Source of the DNA: an uncultured Nitrosopumilaceae archaeon
GTDB lineage: Archaea; Thermoproteota; Nitrososphaeria; Nitrososphaerales; Nitrosopumilaceae
Assembly (NCBI GenBank): GCA_937875805.1
Contig: CALFHG010000235.1
Coordinates: 1-5,569, forward strand
Reading direction: 5' to 3'
Length of the DNA: 5,569 nucleotides
Shown piece by piece: positions 5,500 to 5,569 of this stretch (its first letter is position 1; each line of letters begins with the position of its first letter). The position numbers were made by a program, and so were the translations under genes. The notes beneath the pieces were generated by a model. It was not told where the DNA came from. It made no database searches and saw only the letters and a list, made by a program, of their open reading frames with translations.

Positions 5500-5520
5500 C
5501 ACTAATCACTCAATTTGTTT

Positions 5521-5569
5521 GTGACAAAACCTTTGAAGAATAATGTATCAAAGATTTACTGTGAAAAAT
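5521..5569 (+). CDS. Start of an unidentified gene (3' partial)
   Basis: GTG at 5521 opens a frame that stays open to the window edge and would begin MTKPLKNNVSKIYCEK, with GTG read as Met. The strong TATA box at 5492-5499 places the predicted transcription start at this codon. A TTG at 5515 in the same frame and an ATG at 5543 in another frame (MYQRFTVKN) are alternatives. The ATG would need a leader of about 22 nt and has only a weak GAAG before it. Sixteen residues are too few to assign a family. Confidence 0.4.
   Translation, partial: MTKPLKNNVSKIYCEK

Larger units (their letters stand above)
5306..5520. other. AT-rich intergenic spacer with palindrome and promoter
   Basis: No credible coding frame or tRNA-like fold is visible; start codons here open only very short frames. 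Two small palindromes stand out. TGTAA-TTAT-TTACA at 5380-5393 is weak and expected in such AT-rich DNA. TGTTGA-TTT-TCAACA at 5472-5486 is a 6-bp perfect repeat 5 nt before a strong TATA box. The length leaves room for a small RNA, but nothing in the sequence demonstrates one. Confidence 0.45.

Noticed and set aside
5306..5520. Possible small RNA gene in the right-hand spacer
   Set aside because: No GC-richer block, stable long stem or internal promoter plus terminator pair is visible apart from the promoter of the edge gene.

Overview
The window looks like AT-rich archaeal chromosome, most likely from an ammonia-oxidising Nitrososphaerota (Thaumarchaeota, Nitrosopumilus-like). The grounds are a geranylgeranyl-reductase-family flavoprotein (ether-lipid metabolism), very low GC by eye, TATA-like boxes at a near-constant 22-31 nt before most start codons (leaderless or near-leaderless transcripts), T-tracts at gene ends, and tiny zinc-finger and single-helix proteins. 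The lineage is inferred; there is no rRNA or other marker gene here.

Layout. (1) 2-1015, plus: the 3' part of a protein built from repeated helical plus beta-sandwich units. Its 5' end lies outside the window. (2) 1016-2488, minus: a geranylgeranyl-reductase-family gene with a TTG start, whose stop codon directly abuts the stop of the first gene, preceded by a 69-residue zinc-finger-like protein. (3) 2588-2704, plus: a 38-codon single-helix membrane protein, divergent from the zinc-finger gene and convergent with the next gene. (4) 2725-4835, minus: three genes read in the order unknown 128-residue protein, beta-hydroxyacid-dehydrogenase-family reductase, short-chain dehydrogenase (SDR). (5) 4919-5290, plus: a protein with a C-terminal C2H2 zinc finger, divergent from group 4. 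(6) 5291-5569: an AT-rich spacer with a T-tract, a small palindrome and a strong TATA box, followed by the probable first codons of another plus-strand gene.

How they may work together. The 128-residue protein and the beta-hydroxyacid-dehydrogenase gene are 24 nt apart and probably form one transcript. The SDR gene lies 65 nt further on and has its own promoter-like box, which is overlapped by a perfect 9-bp inverted repeat. Both enzymes look NADP(H)-preferring, so this could be a small reductase module acting on aldehydes or hydroxyacids, but no substrate can be read from sequence. The reductase-family flavoprotein probably acts on isoprenoid lipids, although a Cys-containing motif of characterised members is changed.

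I see no mobile element, CRISPR array, tRNA or rRNA, and no convincing multi-gene novel system. The most interesting items are the repeat protein, the uncharacterised 128-residue and C2H2 proteins, the 38-residue membrane protein and the promoter palindromes.
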